The notes under the pieces are model-generated. The model ran no database searches, was not told where the DNA came from, and worked only from the letters and a program-made list of their open reading frames with translations. This document shows positions 27,808 to 40,028 of a stretch of DNA of 64,000 nucleotides, one piece after another. Position 1 is the first letter of the stretch. Each line of letters starts with the position of its first letter. The DNA is from Acinetobacter junii CIP 64.5 (GTDB lineage Bacteria > Pseudomonadota > Gammaproteobacteria > Pseudomonadales > Moraxellaceae). Location of the stretch: assembly GCF_000368765.1 (NCBI RefSeq), contig NZ_KB849654.1, positions 333,732 to 397,731 of the forward strand, read 5' to 3'. Made by a program: the position numbers and the translations under genes.

Positions 27808-28497
27808 TTAACGACCACGTTTATTTTTCTGATAACGATTGAACCATTGCGCAAACCATAGTGCAAAGAAAGCTACGGATAAGGATAAGATTATTAAACG
27901 CCAAACTGCTGCTTCAGTATCAGGTTGCTGCATCAAACTATACATGGCTAAAGGCAAAGTACGAGTTTCACTGGCAATATTCCCCACGAAGGTAATCGTT
28001 GCGCCAAACTCACCTAAACTTCGGCAAAAACATAAAATACTTCCCACCAAAATTCCGCTGCTTGCAAGTGGCAAAGTTACCTGCATAAACGTGCCGAATG
28101 CAGAAGCCCCTAAAGTTTTTGCAGCCATTTCTAAACGCTGATCCACCAGTTCAATCGCCAATCGAATTGATTGTACGAGTAAAGGAAAGCCCATTACCGC
28201 AGATGCCAATACTGCCCCTTTCCAATTAAACGCAAACTCCAATCCTAGTGGTGCTAGGTATTGCCCTAAGATGCCTCGATTGCCAAAAATTTGAAGTAAC
28301 AAATAACCAGGTACAACTGGTGGTAACACTAAAGGTAAGAAAACCAGTGTTTCAAATAGTGATTTACCCCAGAACTCTTTCCTAGCTAGAATCAAAGCAA
28401 TCAAAATTGCTGGAATTAAACTCACAATCAGACATGTTGCTGCCACTTTAGATGACAGTAGCAACACCTCAAGTTCTTCAGGAGTCAGAATCATCAT
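27808..28497 (-). CDS. modB: Molybdate ABC transporter permease
   Basis: Inner-membrane permease with five to six helices. The conserved cytoplasmic EAA loop is AAKTLGASAFGTFMQVTLP, and SLGEFGATITFVGN is the ModB/CysTW block. At 229 residues it has normal length. It lies between modA and modC with gaps of two to four bases. Confidence 0.93.
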   Translation of the reverse strand: MMILTPEELEVLLLSSKVAATCLIVSLIPAILIALILARKEFWGKSLFETLVFLPLVLPPVVPGYLLLQIFGNRGILGQYLAPLGLEFAFNWKGAVLASAVMGFPLLVQSIRLAIELVDQRLEMAAKTLGASAFGTFMQVTLPLASSGILVGSILCFCRSLGEFGATITFVGNIASETRTLPLAMYSLMQQPDTEAAVWRLIILSLSVAFFALWFAQWFNRYQKNKRGR

Positions 28498-28501
28498 TTA
28501 A

Positions 28502-29260
28502 TTACTTAAGTACGCTAAAACCATATTTTTTAAATACTTTTGTTGCCTGACTGCTTTGTAAAAACTTATAGAAATTCATTGACTCTGTATTCTTCTTTAC
28601 TAAACCTATTGGATAAATAATAGGTTGATGGGTATTTTCTGGAAATGTTCCAACGATGATGACATTTTTGCTGATCGCTGCATCAGTAGCGTAAACAATC
28701 CCTAACTGACATTCACCATGTGCCACAAAGTTTAAGGCTGCACGTACATCTTCTGTTTCCACTAGACGAGTTGAAACCTTATCCCACCAGCCGATCGACG
28801 TCAAAGCCTGCTTTGCATATTTCCCAACAGGTACACTCTTGGTATCACCTGTACACCATTTACCTTGAGCAACCCTAGTGAAATCAAAACTTTTATCTAT
28901 TTTTAATTTGATTGGACGAGCTTTGGGAGCAATCACTATCAAACGATTACCCAATAAATTCACGCGATCATTTACCGATACCAACTGTTTTTTTTGCAAA
29001 TAATCCATCCATTGAACATCCGCTGATATAAAAATATCAGCTGGCGCACCTGCTTCAATTTGTTTGGCTAAAGTTGATGAACCTGCATAAGATGTTTGGA
29101 TTTGAACTTTATTTTTCTGCTCATAGATCACATCTAATTCATTGATCGCATTGGTTAAACTTGCAGCTGCATATACTGTAACTTTATCAACCGCAAATGC
29201 TTGTGTGTGGCTAAATAAGCCGACGCATACAGCCAAAGCATATCGGTATTTTTGTATCAT
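28502..29260 (-). CDS. modA: Molybdate-binding periplasmic protein
   Basis: Solute-binding protein with a cleavable signal peptide ending HTQAFA. The ligand-binding motif VYAAASLTNAI follows, and GAPADIFISAD is the second conserved block. About 252 residues. The ATG at 29258-29260 is preferred to an upstream TTG. A ModE-like operator lies 31-54 bases upstream. Confidence 0.93.
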   Translation of the reverse strand: MIQKYRYALAVCVGLFSHTQAFAVDKVTVYAAASLTNAINELDVIYEQKNKVQIQTSYAGSSTLAKQIEAGAPADIFISADVQWMDYLQKKQLVSVNDRVNLLGNRLIVIAPKARPIKLKIDKSFDFTRVAQGKWCTGDTKSVPVGKYAKQALTSIGWWDKVSTRLVETEDVRAALNFVAHGECQLGIVYATDAAISKNVIIVGTFPENTHQPIIYPIGLVKKNTESMNFYKFLQSSQATKVFKKYGFSVLK

Positions 29261-29290
29261 CACCAATGGAACGACCTCATCCTCAGAATT

Positions 29291-29314
29291 CGATATATTC
29301 TTGCGAACATATCG
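29291..29314. promoter_or_regulatory. ModE-like operator upstream of modA
   Basis: CGATATAT, eight bases, then ACATATCG form a 24-base dyad. The E. coli modA operator has the same size and spacing with CGTTATAT and ACATAACG halves. A molybdate-responsive ModE repressor would be the expected ligand; no modE gene lies in the window. Confidence 0.65.
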
Positions 29315-29438
29315 CTTAATAAAGATACACTAAAAAAGAAAGATTGAGTAATCCTTAATTTTCTAATAGTTATATAAATTAAATACGAAATTGAGTTAAT
29401 TTATAAGGATTAGATTTCTATATAAAATTAAGTAGCCG

Positions 29439-29498
29439 AAAAAAACCACATCGTGAGATGTGGCCAAAGGTGTAGCCATGCTTGAACTGTCATGCTGC
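29439..29498 (-). ncRNA. Candidate small RNA ending in an intrinsic terminator
   Basis: On the minus strand the stem CCACATC-TCAC-GATGTGG (29446-29463) is followed by eight T residues, a strong terminator. A possible -10 (TATTCT, 29505-29510) would start a transcript of about 60 bases. Two GGC/GCC and CATG repeats precede the terminator. A 27-codon frame also starts nearby, so a leader peptide is an alternative. The promoter -35 is weak. I recall multi-copy sRNAs of this general size in Acinetobacter but cannot match this one. Confidence 0.35.
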
Positions 29499-29690
29499 AT
29501 TTTTAGAATAAGCGAGAAAACTTAATTTAATATTAAGTCAAAAAATAATTTATTTAGCTTTATTCCGAATGTTTAAAATTCGATTGTTTGAATGAATCAT
29601 TTTTAAACAACAAGTCATTCAAGGATCTTATATTCACAAGGATTTTACAGTACTGCACCTATATTAAAATTTTGTATAGGTGACAAGCTT

Positions 29691-31220
29691 ATGCGGTACG
29701 GCTTAATCTTAGGAGATCAGCTTTCAGAGCAAATTGCCACACTCAAAGTGCTTGATAAAGATCAAGATCTCATTTTGATGGCAGAGTTGGTTGAAGAAGC
29801 TACCTATGTACAGCACCACCCTCAAAAAATCGCATTTATTTTCAGTGCAATGCGCCATTTTGCAAAATCATTAAAAGCACAAGGTTGGAAGATTCGTTAT
29901 CAAACATTTGACCGTACACAAGCTGCTCAAGAATTTATTGATTTTATCCAAGCACAATTAGAAAAAAATCCAGCTGATGCATTGATCATCACAGAAAGTG
30001 GTGAATTTCGATTACAACAAGCGATTGCAACCACATGGTCTAAGCAACTTCAAATCCCAGTACAAATCCTTAATGACGATCGTTTTTTCTGTTCTCCCCA
30101 AGCCTTTCGCAACTGGGCTTCAAATACCAAAACCTTACGTATGGAATTTTTCTACCGAAAGCTAAGACAGCAAACCAGTTACTTAATGAATGGTAATGAA
30201 CCAATCGGTGGGAAATGGAATTATGATATCGAAAATAGACAAGCTTGGAATAAGAATGACCCAATCCCCTCAACTCTAGAGTTTGATCGAGACCAAATTG
30301 ACTTAGATGTCATTGAATTGGTTAAAACAGAATTTAAAGAACATATCGGTCAGATCAATCATTTCAACTGGGCAACGACTCGACAACAAGCCCTCGAAGC
30401 ACTCCAATATTTTATTGATTATCAATTAATTCATTTTGGCCAATATCAAGATGCAATGGTCACTGGGAAAGATTACCTCTTTCACAGTCTGCTTTCTCCC
30501 TATCTAAATTGTGGTCTACTTTCTCCAAAAGAAGTCTGTGATGCTGCGCAACAAGCATACTTTGATCATCATGTTCCGCTAAACGCTGCTGAAGGTTTCA
30601 TCCGTCAAATCTTAGGTTGGCGTGAATTTATTCGAGGAATATATTGGTTAAAAATGCCAACTTATCCTGATTTAAATGAGTTACAGGCAGATCGTAACCT
30701 TCCTGATTATTTCTGGACAGCTGAAACAAAAATGCTATGTTTGCGTGAAGCTTTAAGAAATTCTTTGGAAAATGCTTATGCCCATCACATACAACGATTA
30801 ATGGTGATTGGGAACTTTACTTTATTAAATAGTATTTCACCTAAACAAGTGAATGATTGGTATCTCAGTGTTTATGCAGATGCTTTTGAATGGGTGCAGC
30901 TACCTAATACTCACGGTATGGTTTTGTTTGCAGATGGTGGTCTCGTGGCAAGTAAACCTTATGCAGCTTCAGGCAACTATATTCATCGTATGTCTAACTA
31001 CTGTCAGAACTGCCACTACAATGTCAAAACCAAAACTGAACAAGATAGCTGTCCTTTCAATAGCTTATACTGGAATTTCTTAGCCAAACACCGTGTTTTC
31101 TTTAGCTCCAATCACAGAATGTCAATGATGTATAAACAATGGGATAAGCTTAGCCAAGATGATCAAAATACAATTTTGACTCATGCGAATGATCTACAAA
31201 AACGTATCGAAGAACTCTAA
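29691..31220 (+). CDS. Photolyase/cryptochrome, iron-sulfur (6-4) type
   Basis: A 509-residue member of the DPRP family typified by Agrobacterium PhrB, a light-driven (6-4) photolyase with FAD, a second chromophore and a [4Fe-4S] cluster. The N-terminal Rossmann part starts LILGDQLSEQI. The C-terminal helical domain carries four candidate cluster cysteines: one in KMLCLREAL, two in YCQNCHYNV and one in DSCPFN. GWREFIRG and GNFTLL are conserved FAD-site segments. The next gene starts two bases after the stop. Confidence 0.9.
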   Translation: MRYGLILGDQLSEQIATLKVLDKDQDLILMAELVEEATYVQHHPQKIAFIFSAMRHFAKSLKAQGWKIRYQTFDRTQAAQEFIDFIQAQLEKNPADALIITESGEFRLQQAIATTWSKQLQIPVQILNDDRFFCSPQAFRNWASNTKTLRMEFFYRKLRQQTSYLMNGNEPIGGKWNYDIENRQAWNKNDPIPSTLEFDRDQIDLDVIELVKTEFKEHIGQINHFNWATTRQQALEALQYFIDYQLIHFGQYQDAMVTGKDYLFHSLLSPYLNCGLLSPKEVCDAAQQAYFDHHVPLNAAEGFIRQILGWREFIRGIYWLKMPTYPDLNELQADRNLPDYFWTAETKMLCLREALRNSLENAYAHHIQRLMVIGNFTLLNSISPKQVNDWYLSVYADAFEWVQLPNTHGMVLFADGGLVASKPYAASGNYIHRMSNYCQNCHYNVKTKTEQDSCPFNSLYWNFLAKHRVFFSSNHRMSMMYKQWDKLSQDDQNTILTHANDLQKRIEEL

Positions 31221-31222
31221 TC

Positions 31223-31390
31223 ATGCATAAGAAACTTCATTTACCTGAAAAAATTTGTGCTTATTGTTTACGCCCTTTCACATGGCGAAAAAAATGGGAA
31301 AGAAGCTGGTGTGATGTGAACTTCTGTTCCCAAAAATGTAAACAGCTTGCTAAGCGAAAAGCGAAGTCAGATGTAAACAATCACACCTGA
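31223..31390 (+). CDS. DUF2256 zinc-finger mini-protein
   Basis: A 55-residue protein reading MHKKLHLPEKICAYCLRPFT at its start. Cysteine pairs CAYC and CSQKC flank the conserved FTWRKKWER block, the hallmark of DUF2256. The four cysteines should bind zinc. Its ATG follows the photolyase stop by two bases, so the two are translationally coupled. DUF2256 genes often neighbour this photolyase type, but their role is unknown. Confidence 0.85.
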   Translation: MHKKLHLPEKICAYCLRPFTWRKKWERSWCDVNFCSQKCKQLAKRKAKSDVNNHT

Positions 31391-31399
31391 ATGAGTCGA

Positions 31400-31951
31400 T
31401 TATGGTGAAGTATGAGTTGTTTTAATTAAATTACTTAAATCATAACCTTGCTGTTTGGCGGTTTGTAAATAGGATTGATAAGTCGCTTCATCGATAGTTG
31501 GAGTTTTTGAAAGTATCCATAGATACTTTGTTGATGGTCCGCCAACCAAAGCAACTTTATAATCTGGATCAACTCTCAATACCCAATAATCGCCTTTGGT
31601 AAATGGTAACCAACGTAATCCTTTTGGTAAAAAGCTCACTTTCAACTCACTTTTTCCCTGATTTTGTGGATAGGCTACGCCCTCTGAACTTTTCATTTCT
31701 CCAGAAGCAGTACGACAACTATTAAGTACCGATATTGTATTGTCAGCTTTGATTGCATATTTAGCGCTGGTATCACTCACACATTGACGTTGAAAATACA
31801 TCGGTAAATGTGCAATTTCATACCATTTACCTTCATATTGATTTATATCAATTTTATCAACTGCTTTTGGTGTGTTTGCAAAGGTGGGAAAGCTTAAAGT
31901 GCTTAATGAAATAGACAATACAGATAGACTTAATAGCGTTTTTACTTTCAT
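31400..31951 (-). CDS. blc: Lipocalin (Blc-like)
   Basis: A periplasmic lipocalin of about 183 residues. The structurally conserved motif YEGKWYEIAHLP and the later Blc blocks (GDYWVLRVDPDYKVALVG, LWILSKTP) are clear. A signal peptide ends near SFPTFANT with no lipobox cysteine, so unlike E. coli Blc it should be soluble in the periplasm. The ATG at 31949-31951 follows GAGGATAAA. It probably stores or carries lipids. Confidence 0.88.
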   Translation of the reverse strand: MKVKTLLSLSVLSISLSTLSFPTFANTPKAVDKIDINQYEGKWYEIAHLPMYFQRQCVSDTSAKYAIKADNTISVLNSCRTASGEMKSSEGVAYPQNQGKSELKVSFLPKGLRWLPFTKGDYWVLRVDPDYKVALVGGPSTKYLWILSKTPTIDEATYQSYLQTAKQQGYDLSNLIKTTHTSP

Positions 31952-32057
31952 TTTATCCTCTTCATCGAAAACTATACTTTTCAACTATAAGTAGCTCAGC
32001 GTGAATAAAATGTGAGTCATCTCTAAAAGTAAGTTTTATTCTTTTTTATATAAAAAG

Positions 32058-32083
32058 AAAGTTGGAGATGTCACTCCAACTTT
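32058..32083. terminator. Intrinsic terminator between permease and lipocalin genes
   Basis: AAAGTTGGAG pairs perfectly with CTCCAACTTT around six bases and is flanked by an A-run on the left. On the minus strand it ends the permease transcript about 13 bases after the stop codon. Confidence 0.8.
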
Positions 32084-32095
32084 CCGATTAAGAAA

Positions 32096-33589
32096 TTAAT
32101 TTACCTGTTTATCTTTATAGAAAATCGCATAACTTGCATAACAAGCGATGATAAACAAAACACAACATACAAATCCAACTTGCATCGATGGATCAGTCAC
32201 CATACTAATACATGTAATGACGCAGAATACCCCACCTAAAATAGGAGTTAATGGGAATAACGGCGCAGCAAATTTGAGATCTTTAACGGTGTTACCAGAT
32301 TTAATCCATTGTCTACGGAAGTTAAATTGAGAGACACAGATCGAAATCCACACTACAACCATAGTGAATGCAGCAACACCTAATAAATTTTTGAAAATTG
32401 TTTCAGGTGCAAAGTGCTCAGACAATAAACCTGGTATTGCACCAAACATCGTCACGATAATTGCAATAATCGGTGTACCTGAACGTGTCAATTTTGCGAA
32501 AACTTTAGGTAACTGATTTTTAGTCGATAGTGACCACATCATACGTGAAGCAGCAAATAATCCAGAATTCGCAGCAGATAACAATGCAGTGATAATCACA
32601 AAACGAATAATATCTTCAGCATATGGAATACCGATGTAATTGAATACAGTTACAAAAGGACTATTACTTACCGAATTTGCATTTAAACCTGCCATGTCAT
32701 AAGGCAATAAGGCACAGATCACGATAATCGTACCAACAAAGAAAATCAGGAGTCGCCAAATCGCGGCATTGATTGCTTTAGGAACCGTTTTAGCAGGTTC
32801 TTCTGCTTCACCCGCCGCAACACCAATCAACTCAGTACCTGAGAATGCAAAATTCACAATTAGCATAGTCGCAAAAATAGGAAATATTCCATTTGGAAAC
32901 CAACCATGCTCTGTTAATTTACTAAATAAAGGCGCTGATTCATGCCCATGGTAGGAAATAGCTCCGAAAATAGCGGCTAGCCCCAAACCAATAAAGCAAA
33001 TGATGGTTAAAACTTTAACCAATGATAACCAAAATTCAGATTCTGCAAATAAACGCGTTGAACTGACATTCAGTGAAAAAATTAATCCTGCAAATAACAG
33101 CGTCCATGTCCACATGGAAATAGATGGAAACCACTCCTGCATCAATAATGCTGCCGCAGTAAACTCCGTCCCCAATGTTGCGGTCCAAGTTAACCAATAC
33201 AACCACGTAATCATGTAACCTGTACCAGGTCCAATATAAGTTCTGGCATATTCACCGAACGAACCTGATACGGGCATATGCACGGCTAACTCGCCTAAGC
33301 ACAGCATGACCATGTAAGCAATTACGCCCCCAAGTAGATAAGATAAAATTGCTCCAATTGGGCCAGCTTGAGAAATAACATCTCCTGAACCAAGAAACAG
33401 TCCTGTTCCAATCGCACCACCTAAAGAAATCATGACCAAATGACGTTTTGTCATTGCACGTTTCAAAGGTTTAGTGACATCTACTTCTGACAACGAAGTA
33501 TTTAAATGGCTTGATGTGTCTTGTTGCGGCACATATTGCTCACTCAGGAGTTCACCTGAAGGAAATGTTTTTTCATTATTGTTACTCAT
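32096..33589 (-). CDS. APC-family amino-acid permease (basic amino acids likely)
   Basis: A 497-residue inner-membrane symporter with twelve helices and a 40-residue soluble N-terminus. The AAT-type signature GGAIGTGLFLGSG and the block FAFSGTELIGVAAGE fit LysP/RocE/MmuP-type permeases. It lies directly after astE at the end of the arginine-degradation cluster, so arginine or ornithine uptake is the likely job. The substrate is inferred from context only. Confidence 0.85.
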   Translation of the reverse strand: MSNNNEKTFPSGELLSEQYVPQQDTSSHLNTSLSEVDVTKPLKRAMTKRHLVMISLGGAIGTGLFLGSGDVISQAGPIGAILSYLLGGVIAYMVMLCLGELAVHMPVSGSFGEYARTYIGPGTGYMITWLYWLTWTATLGTEFTAAALLMQEWFPSISMWTWTLLFAGLIFSLNVSSTRLFAESEFWLSLVKVLTIICFIGLGLAAIFGAISYHGHESAPLFSKLTEHGWFPNGIFPIFATMLIVNFAFSGTELIGVAAGEAEEPAKTVPKAINAAIWRLLIFFVGTIIVICALLPYDMAGLNANSVSNSPFVTVFNYIGIPYAEDIIRFVIITALLSAANSGLFAASRMMWSLSTKNQLPKVFAKLTRSGTPIIAIIVTMFGAIPGLLSEHFAPETIFKNLLGVAAFTMVVVWISICVSQFNFRRQWIKSGNTVKDLKFAAPLFPLTPILGGVFCVITCISMVTDPSMQVGFVCCVLFIIACYASYAIFYKDKQVN

Positions 33590-33762
33590 ACACGATCACT
33601 CCAACGATATTCTTATGACAACCTGTCCTTGCTGTTTCACTTTCATAACAGTCAATATCCAACGGATATCTTTTTTCTGCGTATTTTTCTACTGAACATC
33701 CATATTCAAACTCCATATACATCATTTCCTTGAACCGCTTAAAATCTTTCGAATGGCGTTAT

Positions 33763-34737
33763 CTACATTATTTCTTTGAGAATTAGCCCTGCTCTCAATC
33801 CTACTTTGACGTTCGGATTTGGAAATAAAATCCAAACTTGCTGATCGCTTGCAATATAATTTCCCGCCTCTTGAGTAGCGATTACATCGCCTTTTTCAAA
33901 GGTTGAAAAATTAGGTGCATTCGCATCTAATCGCAGTTGAAAATCCTCACTTTGTTTAACAATTGAATCTACAACCTTGAATTGACGAAGCGATGCTTTT
34001 TGTCGTTGAGGTAAAGCTTCACCTGTAATTACGGCACGAAGTACTTGATCAATTGCAGAAAATTCAGCTAAATCATTTTGACCAAATGGCTTTGCTTTAC
34101 CTAACTCCAAAGTACTGCTGGCAGCCTGAAAATACTCAGTTGTAAAATAAGTAAACGTTTTACCAACAGCGTTGTGATACACCAAAGCATCAAGATCAGC
34201 AGCGTTGAGGCTATCTATGAGAAAATCATCGTAGGGTTGCGTCTGATAAGGGAATAAGGCAAATACAGCTAATAGTGATGTGCGTATAGCCGTATGCAAA
34301 TCATAATGATAGCGTTGAGCATCACTACGACTTTGCTGGAAAAACTCTGCGGTAATTTGCTCTAAAAGCTGAGCACGCTTTGTTTCTTCATCAGAATTCA
34401 ATTGTTGATAAGCTCCACAAAACATGCGGTTCATATCATTTTCTAGATAACGTACACCTTTGCGAATAGCTTGAGGATTACCGAAAACAAAAAGGACTCG
34501 CTCCGTCAAACGTAAACGAGAAGCGAACAGGTCTTGAACCATCTTTGCGAGCAATTCAATCGGTGCCGTTTCATTTCCATGAATACCCGCAGAAAATATG
34601 ATGGCCTTGTTATAGCTTGTCTTAGGCGTGCATACTAATAACCCTTCACCTAGCCATTGCCAAGTAAATTCAGTTGTTTCACCTTGAGTTTGATTAGGTG
34701 CTTGCTGTGCAAGAGTTAATTCGAGTAGATCAACCAT
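33763..34737 (-). CDS. astE: Succinylglutamate desuccinylase
   Basis: Last enzyme of the arginine succinyltransferase pathway; splits N-succinylglutamate into glutamate and succinate. Zinc carboxypeptidase-like motifs are [12 protein letters not shown] (His and Glu ligands) and YDLHTAIR (His), with an ordinary length of 324. It follows astB in the astCADBE order. Confidence 0.94.
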   Translation of the reverse strand: MVDLLELTLAQQAPNQTQGETTEFTWQWLGEGLLVCTPKTSYNKAIIFSAGIHGNETAPIELLAKMVQDLFASRLRLTERVLFVFGNPQAIRKGVRYLENDMNRMFCGAYQQLNSDEETKRAQLLEQITAEFFQQSRSDAQRYHYDLHTAIRTSLLAVFALFPYQTQPYDDFLIDSLNAADLDALVYHNAVGKTFTYFTTEYFQAASSTLELGKAKPFGQNDLAEFSAIDQVLRAVITGEALPQRQKASLRQFKVVDSIVKQSEDFQLRLDANAPNFSTFEKGDVIATQEAGNYIASDQQVWILFPNPNVKVGLRAGLILKEIM

Positions 34738-34832
34738 ATGCCATCATTCCCTTGTTTAACCACTTCAAATCCGATGCCATAGTGAGCATTCGGATTTGAG
34801 GAAAATCCATATCAATCTTTTAACTACGATGA

Positions 34833-36185
34833 TTAGCGTTGAAAGTGATAAACAGAACCTAAACCTAAAATTTTGGTTAATTCATCTAACGCTGTACGAC
34901 TCTCAATCAACAAACTTGGATCAGCTAAATCATCCTGAGTTAATTCATCACGATAGTGTTGATCAACCCATTGGTTGAGGGTCTTAAACAAACCGTCATT
35001 CATAAATAAATTTGGATTAACTGCTGCTAACTCTTTTTCATTGACCGCGACACGTAAGCGCAAACATGCTGGTCCACCGCCATTACGCATACTTTCACGC
35101 AGATCAAACACCTTGATGTCATCAATCGGAGTACCCATCTGAATCATGTCATTCAAGTAGCTCCAAACCGCTTTATTTTGACGAGACTCTTCAGGTACAA
35201 CGATACTCATCCCACCATCTGCTCGTGTCAAAATTTGGCTATTGAATAAATATGTCGCAACAGCATCCTCAACACTCACACGGTTTTCAGGCACTTCGAT
35301 CGAAATAAATTCTTGCTCAATCCCTGCCATTTTCTGACGAATTTCATTCAAGGCTTGTGTTTGATTCAAAAACGCATGTTGATGATGAAAAAGTACCTGT
35401 TGGTTACTTACCGCAATCACATCGTTATGAAATACACCTTGATCAATCACGTCAGGATTCTGTTGAATAAATACCGTCCGTTTTGCATCTAAACGATGTA
35501 AACGTGCAATCGCCTCACTCGCTTCACGGGTTTGACGTGCAGGGAATTTCTTCGGCGCAACCGTACCACCGAGCTGTTGCTGTCCGTAAACAAAAACTTG
35601 CACGCCAGCTTGCTCGTATCCACCGCCCAGACGGTTATGATTGGCTGCACCCTCATCACCAAATAGTGCTGCGTCAGGTAAGGCTTCGTGATGCGCGAAA
35701 TATACATCATTATCGAACATCGCTTTAAGGATTCGCGTTGTCGTATGATGCTCAATTGAGCGATGGAACTTATTATTTAGATTTGCGGCTGTAAAATGTA
35801 CACGTCCATCCGCACTATCAGCCGATGGTGACACGGTGCATGAGTTTGCAGTCCACATTGAAGATGCTGAACTGAGTGAAGATAACAAGGCAGGTGCAGT
35901 TCGCATTGCCTGTGCAATGACATCAATATCACTACCTGTAAAACCTAAACGGCGTAAGGTCGGAACATGTGGACGCTCTTGTGGAGCAAACACCCCTTGT
36001 TTAAGCCCTAAATCCGCAAGGGCTTTCATCTTCATTAAGCCCTGTTTGGCTGCTAATTTAGGATTGGACGCATTATTACGGTTTTTTGTTGAAGCAACAT
36101 TACCAAAAGAAAGACCTGCATAATGGTGAGTTGGTCCAACCAAGCCATCAAAATTGATTTCATAACCTGACATTTTTTTCTCCAT
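34833..36185 (-). CDS. astB: N-succinylarginine dihydrolase
   Basis: Hydrolyses N-succinylarginine to succinylornithine, ammonia and CO2. The N-terminal [16 protein letters not shown] and the C-terminal [12 protein letters not shown], with the catalytic cysteine, are diagnostic of this amidinotransferase-fold enzyme. At 450 residues it is complete. It lies 21 bases after astD; the internal MSGYEINFD methionine is a possible alternative start. Confidence 0.95.
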   Translation of the reverse strand: MEKKMSGYEINFDGLVGPTHHYAGLSFGNVASTKNRNNASNPKLAAKQGLMKMKALADLGLKQGVFAPQERPHVPTLRRLGFTGSDIDVIAQAMRTAPALLSSLSSASSMWTANSCTVSPSADSADGRVHFTAANLNNKFHRSIEHHTTTRILKAMFDNDVYFAHHEALPDAALFGDEGAANHNRLGGGYEQAGVQVFVYGQQQLGGTVAPKKFPARQTREASEAIARLHRLDAKRTVFIQQNPDVIDQGVFHNDVIAVSNQQVLFHHQHAFLNQTQALNEIRQKMAGIEQEFISIEVPENRVSVEDAVATYLFNSQILTRADGGMSIVVPEESRQNKAVWSYLNDMIQMGTPIDDIKVFDLRESMRNGGGPACLRLRVAVNEKELAAVNPNLFMNDGLFKTLNQWVDQHYRDELTQDDLADPSLLIESRTALDELTKILGLGSVYHFQR

Positions 36186-36206
36186 ATCGTCACGGCACGA
36201 TTTAAC

Positions 36207-38719
<2,513 letters not shown>

Positions 38720-38740
38720 GGTTAGATGCTCACAGCAGAT

Positions 38741-39946
38741 TTAGAGACGTGCTAATGCACGAGAAAAACGATTTAAACCTTCATCAATATCTTCCATTGG
38801 AATAATCAGTGAAGGCGTAAAGCGCACGACATCTGCACCCGCAACTAGAGCTAATAAACCCTCTTCACCCGCAAGTGTGACGATATTTTTAGCTTTACCT
38901 GCATGTTCATCTTTCAGTACACAACCAATCAACAAACCTTGACCACGAATTTCTTTGAATAATCCATATTGCGCATTGATTTTATTTAATGCATCTACGA
39001 AATATTGATGGCGTTGTTTCACACCCTCTAAAACGTCAGGCGTATTAATAAACTCAAAAACTGCACCTGCTACTGCGCATGCCAGTGGATTACCACCATA
39101 AGTCGTACCATGATCGCCTACGGCATACATATTGGCATAATGGTCTGTTGTGATCATCGCGCCAATTGGGAAACCACCACCTAATGCTTTAGCAGTCGTT
39201 AAGATGTCTGGGGTAACACCTGTATTCATATAGGCATACAAAGAGCCTGTACGACCGACACCTGTTTGTACTTCATCAAAAATTAATACTGCACCATTGG
39301 CATCACATAAGGCACGTAGACCTTTTAAAAACTCAAGATCCGCTGGAACTACACCACCTTCACCTTGAATCGGTTCGACAATCACAGCACATGTATTTTC
39401 ATTAATTACAGCTTTCGCTGCTTCTAAATCATTAAATGCCGTATGTTCAATGCCTTCAGGTAAGGGTGCAAAGTCTTGAGAATACTTTGGTTGGCCGCCA
39501 GCGGTAACGGTAAATAAGGTACGACCATGGAAGGCATTTTTAAATGCAACGATATGATTTTTGTTTGGATTACCACTGAGCAAACCAATTTTTCGAGCTA
39601 ATTTCAAAGCAGCTTCATTCGCTTCTGCACCTGAGTTACAGAAAAATACTTTGTCTGCAAATGTGCTATCCACTAATTGTTTGGCAAGGCGTAAAACTGG
39701 TTCATTGGTATAACCATTACCAATATGCCAAAGCTTCTGTGCTTGTTCAGTTAAGGCATTGACTGCAACAGGATGCGCATGACCCAAAGCATTCACCGCA
39801 ATTCCACCCGCAAAATCAATATATTCTTTATCGTTCTGATCCCAAAGACGAGAACCCTCGCCACGGACTAAAATAAAGTTTGCTGGGGCAAAGACGGGAA
39901 CCATCCAGTCATTAAAATGACTACGTGTAATAGCGACATCATTCAT
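38741..39946 (-). CDS. astC: Succinylornithine/acetylornithine aminotransferase
   Basis: PLP class III aminotransferase. [12 protein letters not shown] is the substrate-side loop, [13 protein letters not shown] holds the PLP Asp, and [13 protein letters not shown] holds the Schiff-base lysine. The 401 residues and the position as first gene of astCADBE support catabolic succinylornithine transamination. The enzyme family (ArgD/AstC) is often bifunctional, so a role in arginine synthesis is also possible. Confidence 0.93.
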   Translation of the reverse strand: MNDVAITRSHFNDWMVPVFAPANFILVRGEGSRLWDQNDKEYIDFAGGIAVNALGHAHPVAVNALTEQAQKLWHIGNGYTNEPVLRLAKQLVDSTFADKVFFCNSGAEANEAALKLARKIGLLSGNPNKNHIVAFKNAFHGRTLFTVTAGGQPKYSQDFAPLPEGIEHTAFNDLEAAKAVINENTCAVIVEPIQGEGGVVPADLEFLKGLRALCDANGAVLIFDEVQTGVGRTGSLYAYMNTGVTPDILTTAKALGGGFPIGAMITTDHYANMYAVGDHGTTYGGNPLACAVAGAVFEFINTPDVLEGVKQRHQYFVDALNKINAQYGLFKEIRGQGLLIGCVLKDEHAGKAKNIVTLAGEEGLLALVAGADVVRFTPSLIIPMEDIDEGLNRFSRALARL

Positions 39947-39975
39947 TTTATATACTCACTTCCTGTTTAATCTTT

Positions 39976-40000
39976 GGGCTTGTGTCAATACCACAAGCCC
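39976..40000. promoter_or_regulatory. Hairpin between gdh and astC
   Basis: GGGCTTGTG pairs with CACAAGCCC around seven bases. No T-run follows in either direction, so it is more likely an mRNA stability or processing element between the two genes than a full terminator. It may set unequal expression of gdh and the ast genes. Confidence 0.45.
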
Positions 40001-40028
40001 GAGGCCGAAGCCTGTTCTATACCCTTTA

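Larger units (their letters stand above)
29261..29690. other. Divergent intergenic region, modA / photolyase
   Basis: 430 bases without an established gene. It carries the ModE-like operator near modA and the leftward terminator with candidate small RNA. The remainder is AT-rich sequence before the photolyase start, with nothing further supportable. Confidence 0.5.

Noticed and set aside
39976..40000. Hairpin between gdh and astC as a full terminator
   Set aside because: It lacks a T-run on either side, so it is listed as a possible mRNA element instead.
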